In this document: positions 31,701 through 34,326 of the stretch, one piece after another
Layout: the number at the start of each line of letters is the position of its first letter
How positions within the stretch are numbered: position 1 is the first letter of the stretch
Origin: Candidatus Poribacteria bacterium
GTDB lineage: Bacteria > Poribacteria > WGA-4E > B28-G17
Direction of reading: 5' to 3'
Length of the DNA stretch: 34,326 nucleotides
NCBI GenBank assembly: GCA_021162805.1
Contig: JAGGXZ010000058.1
Span: forward strand, 1-34,326
Notes under the pieces: generated by a model
What the model was told of the DNA's origin: nothing
What the model saw: the letters and a program-made list of their open reading frames with translations, nothing else
The model's database searches: none
Translations under genes and position numbers: made by a program

Positions 31701-32753
31701 GTTGAAATCCACCAATGCGATGCCGCCTTTAGGTATGAATATAGCGGATTCGGATGCTTCCACGAACTCCTCCGGTTCGTCCACCTGACCATCCCTGTCG
31801 TTATCTATACCGTCCTTATCATCCCCCGGTATCTCATCTACTATCCCATCTCCGTCATTGTCCGATCCGTCGTGCGCCCACTTCGCCACATCGCTTAAGA
31901 GCGCCATCTCGTCCTCTTCGTCTATAATGCCGTCCTTATCGTTATCCACACCATCATCCGATCGCTGCAGGTGAACGTTCAGAATATCATCCGCTATGCT
32001 ACTCGTGGTGACTCTGAATTTATGGGCCACCTTGGAGATCGTGTCATCCGGCTTGACCTCATACCAGAAACCTCCGATATCCTTGCCGTTGAAATCCCTC
32101 AGGTTTCCCTTGCCGCAGTAGAATATCCTGCCTTCCAATCCTCCGGTGGGGATGAAGATCTTGTCTCCGGGAACGACCGCCACCTCGCCTTTCTCATCCA
32201 CGAGTCCGTCCCCATCGTTATCACGACCATCATGGGCCTGCTTGGCGAGGAAGGAATTACGGGGATCGTTGATGATCTTGTCCATCGGCACGCCGAACTC
32301 TCGGGCGAGTTGATCCAGGCTCTCCCCTTCCTGAACGGTATATTTCAGACCGTCGGGGACGAAAGAGAGCCTCACGAGGTTCGGCCAGATGGTGTATATC
32401 CTGATCTTTTTCACCAGTTTGCCGTTCTCAAACACCTCAAGCGTGCCATCGCCGTGATCCACAGGAACGGTAACGGTGAAAGAACGACTGTCGACATCCT
32501 TGAGCCCCAGCTCCTGAAACCGATCGAATATGTATTTACTGGCGCTTTGGGCGGTATCGTAGCCTGTGACCCTCGTTCGGATCGCTGAGAGACGGGCTAT
32601 ATCCTTCTTCATGTTGTCCAGGTTGATCTCATCCCTTATGTTGACGGCTTTCTCGGAGAGGTCTATCTTAGCCGCGTAAAGGACGGCGGGCAGGAAGAAA
32701 ATCACGGCCAAGAGCACAAGTAAGATAAGGCGGTTAGGATTTCCTCCATGCAT
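25752..32753 (-). CDS. Giant FtsX/MacB-type permease with LysM, Ca-binding and split M28-like domains
   Basis: About 2,333 aa. Start: ATG at 32753 or TTG at 32756, after GGAGGAGGG. Numbering here counts from the TTG. N-terminal membrane anchor 9-28; LysM-like segments at about 138-165 and 231-262; four D-N-D-x-D-G-x-[VI]-D-E calcium-type repeats at 179, 271, 299 and 318. An M28-peptidase-like fold begins at 450 (ELVVIEAYYDS, PGADTTSGIAALLELAR, FLATDGHFQGLAG). A helical, charged region follows (about 526-1000), and the M28 fold appears to resume (LFISLDLS at 1009; DTPLDTISRVNFDNL at 1258). A beta-rich region leads to membrane helices near 1613-1690. The FtsX core has helices at about 1734-1752, 2046-2066, 2085-2110 and 2135-2150 (MLGAVYERVREIGIYSSVGLAP), then a 180-aa cytoplasmic tail. 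The likely partner is the ATPase at 20529. Confidence 0.82.
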   Translation of the reverse strand: MHGGNPNRLILLVLLAVIFFLPAVLYAAKIDLSEKAVNIRDEINLDNMKKDIARLSAIRTRVTGYDTAQSASKYIFDRFQELGLKDVDSRSFTVTVPVDHGDGTLEVFENGKLVKKIRIYTIWPNLVRLSFVPDGLKYTVQEGESLDQLAREFGVPMDKIINDPRNSFLAKQAHDGRDNDGDGLVDEKGEVAVVPGDKIFIPTGGLEGRIFYCGKGNLRDFNGKDIGGFWYEVKPDDTISKVAHKFRVTTSSIADDILNVHLQRSDDGVDNDKDGIIDEEDEMALLSDVAKWAHDGSDNDGDGIVDEIPGDDKDGIDNDRDGQVDEPEEFVEASESAIFIPKGGIALVDFNSSTRWINAAMLGAQAVIFIEPDVTIRGEAETKFLTVPANIPRFWISKEDAQDLLSILGSDGGATKDIEGRITATVTWENKTGQNIRGILEGSDPELKDELVVIEAYYDSMSVVPYLAPGADTTSGIAALLELARVLSKPEYRPGRSVMFLATDGHFQGLAGMRAFMEGISRDVPGDMAQMRRDIYEDLRQFQELGRKIALSLDRRLLVDLPPSFFQKVNELTDSMGSLAAALSDLSSTQSEINWLVRAKRNEIERRKEKRGTTRKREKQEFTPEEQARLETSLAKFRKDGIQTLHFFEDVVEKLDQLKTQAISECRKTERQIIEEIAIPMAQLDVKAVEKLIEGVRSGKIKHYDRYSYLYSEDEIRKLGLKLEDWEVSKMVRQYSYEKLLDRHLSPNELIRLKKARDTLAGAEKGKNYEDEERELLQKAYKTAKASKPESIIQKVSRIASLPPKKRFSGDELRTLKVYLSNEDFTSLLSTKKSLIKGEGSEERLIGELGRLMKIAERNAELELPRLKLLAENATRINREFTDDEKRALGHYLSQKDYADLIAAHAQLFSRYEENRLLDLVRSRAKNDIIELQNLYNQIDSITSFTNDQKALLRDNLLTLRNSRIRNIQKKVEVLSRMNRREYERKIAAMLQAIELQYTMNRYYTSLFISLDLSTQTDQFGVFCKGWFYDQQPEFVLRREFASIGNKLANYANDADFAVRVNKLWQFTDDEIRQAVLSSQWGIASSYISKKEVEGKTLETLVEDYYDTLISLGGVSRLMKLEFENMKNKGEPSESMLKDMEYIRKEVERFIRNDIRAARRSRKAQMRLFAKLDQMLALRGINTKELTDDEVSDIQTLLGIVGLGGSSNFVNAISATGGKTWRTYIPGKIAFDSEVATLAGKTGIAFATIDDARVLCDTPLDTISRVNFDNLDAQVKTLASVLVQALKDPEMPTAARVGNYYCVLFGDVVEFDARESSIPEKPVPYPILAIRRRHKSMMGVRGDLYTTGDLKGDFEISGLAMEGRATYRPGGVQEVEAYKLDPDSGDIVYAPDLGSYGAKIFSNKVRINTRRRGCRVVVFPCVSTTIYDLVDPRYLRTLREMSVYDAETDSEPRRYGMSKPWYQQGISAVEPIALVYSEPGQKIKVGMSYGLMGKRLLLIKATKLGVKNPTLYTGEGFIVRENGSVRLTPYVVVRDMWILDENRNELYKRYGISSNRLDLLHKTAWEYLKSAEDQLRCKNYDQALKLAHAAWGYESRAYPDVKSTGNDVVKGVMFYLAILLPFAYFLERLLFAFPNVHKQVATAFGIFILVFILLAQVHPAFRITITPLIILLAFVVLALSVIVITIIVRKFEEQLEMMKRETSKVYKADVGRLSASAAAFSLGVSNMRKRKGRTILTCATLVILTFTVISFTSVKTFIRPNRTHLPSLTPPYTGVLIRDQYWRALEEPVLTSIMNDLRETTITTRSGKTYRVHNIIAPRAWYRSSGLGNQSFIQLTRVDTEEEKTYTANMLVGMSPDEPGVTRIDRYLRYGRWFKPGETYVCVLPSGVASYLGIGANDVGKAKVRIYGADFTVVGVLGLGFKDMKDLDGEELTPVDYQIMEQQRARGLQGQQASEGELQKYIHLPPDSVAILPFSVVMNQGGTLQSVAIRMGGVPGDPPDLNPIEKLDAIMGPLMSRIALDFFVGRGRETYLYSSIGMTSFSGMSNLFVPILIAALIVLNTMLGAVYERVREIGIYSSVGLAPTHIAFLFMAESVVYAIIGAVLGYLLGQATAWALVKWNLLVGLTLNYSSTSTVVATIIVMAVVLGSTIYPSVKASRMAVPDIERKWKLPEPEGDEWHFDLPFTVLAEEALGLNIFMRDYFEAHADESASDFYTDQVTFARRKLEDGQEEYVISMMVWLAPYDLGVSQTIDLQTTPSGGEERDIYKIFLHVHRESGEVASWKRVNRRFLNLLRKQLLIWRTLGVEVRAEFHERGRRETLEGLVPQLQPADDD

Positions 32754-32853
32754 CAATTCTCGTCCCTCCTCCGATCACTCCGTCCTGGTGGACGAAGATC
32801 ATAATTTCAGGATCATACCAAGACCCTTCTGTGACCCTGCGGGTTCGGGAAAT

Positions 32854-32882
32854 ATCATACCAGAACATCCATCGAAATTCAA
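32854..32882 (-). promoter_or_regulatory. Candidate promoter (proximal) for the giant permease operon
   Basis: Minus strand TTGAAT (32882-32877), 17-base spacer, TATGAT (32859-32854), about 100 bases before the start codon. Confidence 0.45.
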
Positions 32883-32911
32883 GTTAAGGCATCAGAACCC
32901 CGCGCCAGGAG

Positions 32912-32941
32912 ATGATATCATTGGGATGAAGGATGTGTCAA
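32912..32941 (-). promoter_or_regulatory. Candidate promoter (distal) for the giant permease operon
   Basis: Minus strand TTGACA (32941-32936, overlapping the stop of the PlsY-like gene), 18-base spacer, TATCAT (32917-32912). With the proximal site it suggests that the long minus-strand run begins here rather than upstream of PlsY. Confidence 0.5.
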
Positions 32942-34152
32942 TGGAAAATCGCCGATCCCTTCTTGAAAGTCCATAAGGCCGCCGATCCTATGAGAGCAAC
33001 GCTCAGATTATCGTCTATACCGGTCGGAACGGCCTCCGCCAAAGAGGCCACACCCGAGCTGAGCAATACATCGGCCGGTGTGATCGGTATATATCTCATC
33101 AGGATGGCGCCCGCGACGACACAACCGGCGAAATAGGCCGCCGATCCCTCCGCCGTCTTATGGAAAAACCTTCTCCGTCCGTATCTCAAGCCGAAGAACT
33201 TGGCGAACATATCCCCGAAGATCAAATAGGTGATAATCGTAAAAGCTATAGGCTTGTCGAAGACGAGAAGGGTTATCGATGCCCCAAGCAGGAAGAGGGT
33301 CATAGAGGAAAAACGCCTCCTCTCCTCGGTCCTGAAAAGGGAGACAAGGTTTTTGAACACGAAGATGTTAACCCGATCGTGAGCGAGCCTGGCTAGATCC
33401 AGGGTTAAAAAGGCTAGTGTAACGGCGCCGAGCAGCGTGACGGCGAAAGGCTTGCCCAGAAACGCATAGAATATCAGAAACAACACGGCAAGCGGCCTCA
33501 GAACGAACCTCCACATCTTCATAGCGCTTCTGATCTCCCCCTCGAGGGCGAACTCCCTCTCTCTGATGAGGTTGGTTAGATCCCTGAAGAGTATGTAAAG
33601 CACAATCGCCGCCGTGAAAAGCGGTAAGCTCTTAAGACCGTGATGAACGATCAGGAAGTAAGTCAGAAGCGGCAGCACAAGCACTCCTATGACCTCCCCC
33701 TTGCGCGATATCCACAGCAGGGTCAGGACGAGCAGGAGCATGGCGGCGAAATCGAAGTAGACCCTCCTCAGGATAACCGGATCGCGATAGAGCAAAACCA
33801 AATTATGCAACATCAACCCCACCGACGTGGCAACCCCCTCCCCTCCCCTGAACCCCATATAGAATGGAAATATATGCCCGACTATAGCGGCGACTCCGCT
33901 GGCATAGGCAAATGGAGGCGGAACCTTAAGCAGCTTAAGCGATAGATACACGGCCAGGATACCTTTCAACGTATCGTATATGGCGGTGGGAACGGCCGGC
34001 CAAAAGCCCAGAACCTTGCCGGTGTTCATCGTTCCGGCGTTTCCCGTGCCGTGTTCCCTTATATCGATCCCCCGCAGCGCCTTACCGAGGATGTAGGAGG
34101 GCATGATCGCCCCCAGGAGATAACCTAGAATAAGAGAAGCGGTTTCTATCAT
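32938..34152 (-). CDS. plsY: PlsY-like glycerol-3-phosphate acyltransferase fused to a dolichol/phytol-kinase-like domain
   Basis: A 404-aa membrane protein. Residues 1-205 follow PlsY, which transfers acyl from acyl-phosphate to glycerol-3-phosphate: GAIMPSYILGKALRGIDIREHGTGNAGTMN (14-43), IYDTLKGILA, and VGHIFPFYMGFRGGEGVATS (91-110). The lysine of the usual GGKG is glutamate here (E105). Residues about 278-404 resemble the dolichol kinase / phytol kinase / CTP-transferase-like family: FGDMFAKFFGLRYG, KTAEGSAAYF (332-341), and AEAVPTGIDDNLSVAL (372-387) with the acidic DDN. Each half has its own set of membrane helices. The fusion suggests acylation coupled to CTP- or lipid-alcohol-linked phosphorylation, but that is inference. 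The gene starts with an ATG after GGGAAAGGGAG. Confidence 0.78.
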   Translation of the reverse strand: MIETASLILGYLLGAIMPSYILGKALRGIDIREHGTGNAGTMNTGKVLGFWPAVPTAIYDTLKGILAVYLSLKLLKVPPPFAYASGVAAIVGHIFPFYMGFRGGEGVATSVGLMLHNLVLLYRDPVILRRVYFDFAAMLLLVLTLLWISRKGEVIGVLVLPLLTYFLIVHHGLKSLPLFTAAIVLYILFRDLTNLIREREFALEGEIRSAMKMWRFVLRPLAVLFLIFYAFLGKPFAVTLLGAVTLAFLTLDLARLAHDRVNIFVFKNLVSLFRTEERRRFSSMTLFLLGASITLLVFDKPIAFTIITYLIFGDMFAKFFGLRYGRRRFFHKTAEGSAAYFAGCVVAGAILMRYIPITPADVLLSSGVASLAEAVPTGIDDNLSVALIGSAALWTFKKGSAIFH

Positions 34153-34198
34153 CTCCCTTTCCCACCATATTAAAGTATAGCGTCTTTAGGAATACCAT

Positions 34199-34223
34199 TC
34201 GCTCTTATTTCCCTTGAGTGTAG
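34199..34223 (-). repeat. 25-base dispersed repeat, copy 2
   Basis: Reverse complement of the 25-mer at 5320-5344 with one mismatch. Again it sits next to a long low-complexity palindrome (34238-34311). Confidence 0.6.
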
Positions 34224-34237
34224 CGGTTATCCATCAA

Positions 34238-34311
34238 GCGTAGTGCGCAAGGCGTAGAGAGTAGGGCGTAGAGCGTAAGGCGCTTTACGCCGCACGCATT
34301 ACGCACTACGC
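34238..34311. repeat. Low-complexity palindrome of GCGTAG-like words
   Basis: The outer arms GCGTAGTGCG (34238-34247) and CGCACTACGC (34302-34311) are perfect inverted repeats. The interior is degenerate GCGTAGAG/GCGTAAGG words, closed by an inner GCGTAA/TTTACGC hairpin (34273-34290). No coding sequence is seen from 34153 to the window end. Confidence 0.6.
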
Positions 34312-34326
34312 AAATCAGCTCTCTGC

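Noticed and set aside
31780-32250. Asp-rich repeats in the giant permease as a DNA-level tandem repeat
   Set aside because: The four D-N-D-x-D-G units are irregularly spaced and differ in codons; they are protein-level Ca-type motifs, not a tandem repeat.
34153-34200. Promoter for the PlsY-like gene
   Set aside because: A TATACT -10-like sequence is present, but no acceptable -35 lies 16-18 bases upstream.
34226-34326. Repeated GCGTAG-like words read as a CRISPR array
   Set aside because: There is no constant repeat length, no unique spacers and no cas gene; the words are degenerate and pair with each other as a palindrome.

Overview
The window looks like chromosomal DNA from an uncultured Gram-negative bacterium of the FCB / Poribacteria / Latescibacteria kind. 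The evidence is family content only: a PorV-like outer-membrane protein beside a gingipain-type (C25) PorU-like protein, FlgD/Por-type C-terminal domains, several Gfo/Idh/MocA and TIM-barrel sugar enzymes, an OPT-like transporter and PlsY lipid synthesis. I see no rRNA, tRNA, CRISPR array, phage or transposase. Promoters read as ordinary sigma-70 type, several with perfect -35/-10 hexamers.

Left part (1-7000). A minus-strand operon carries two paralogous four-motif beta/gamma-crystallin-like proteins with different C-terminal domains, then the start of a truncated secreted or membrane protein. A divergent promoter region separates it from a plus-strand amidohydrolase. That gene converges on a zinc-free medium-chain dehydrogenase. 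A 353-base gene-free stretch (5076-5428) holds a promoter and three repeat elements. Two small secreted beta-sandwich proteins follow on the minus strand.

Middle (7185-13074). A tight five-gene plus-strand operon: Gfo/Idh/MocA oxidoreductase, sugar isomerase/epimerase, secreted C69 dipeptidase with a sorting-type tail, oligogalacturonate-lyase-like beta-propeller, and a second, atypical Gfo/Idh/MocA protein. It looks like a catabolic module for a carbohydrate or glycoconjugate. Directly after it lies a self-contained small-RNA candidate with a consensus promoter, a hairpin and an intrinsic terminator (13220-13350).

Right part (13353-34152, all minus strand). In transcription order: a PlsY/dolichol-kinase-like fusion; a giant (about 2,333 aa) FtsX-type permease carrying LysM, Ca-binding and split M28-like domains; a 58-aa membrane protein; an OPT-like transporter; a duplicated-domain protein of unknown function; a HEPN/MNT pair; a PqqD-like protein; a LolD/MacB-type ATPase; a lamin-tail protein; a secreted FN3-like protein; the PorU-like C25 protein; and PorV. 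The ATPase is the natural partner of the giant permease. PorU and PorV suggest surface attachment of secreted proteins.

Most notable observations: four otherwise unrelated secreted proteins end in the same short tail (G-x5/6-W-[AG]-x-[VIL]-[KR], usually T-W), a possible uncharacterised sorting signal in a window that also encodes PorU/PorV; the giant permease, whose M28-like fold is split by a helical insertion and has lost metal ligands; the small RNA; and intergenic hairpin repeats with compensatory base changes.
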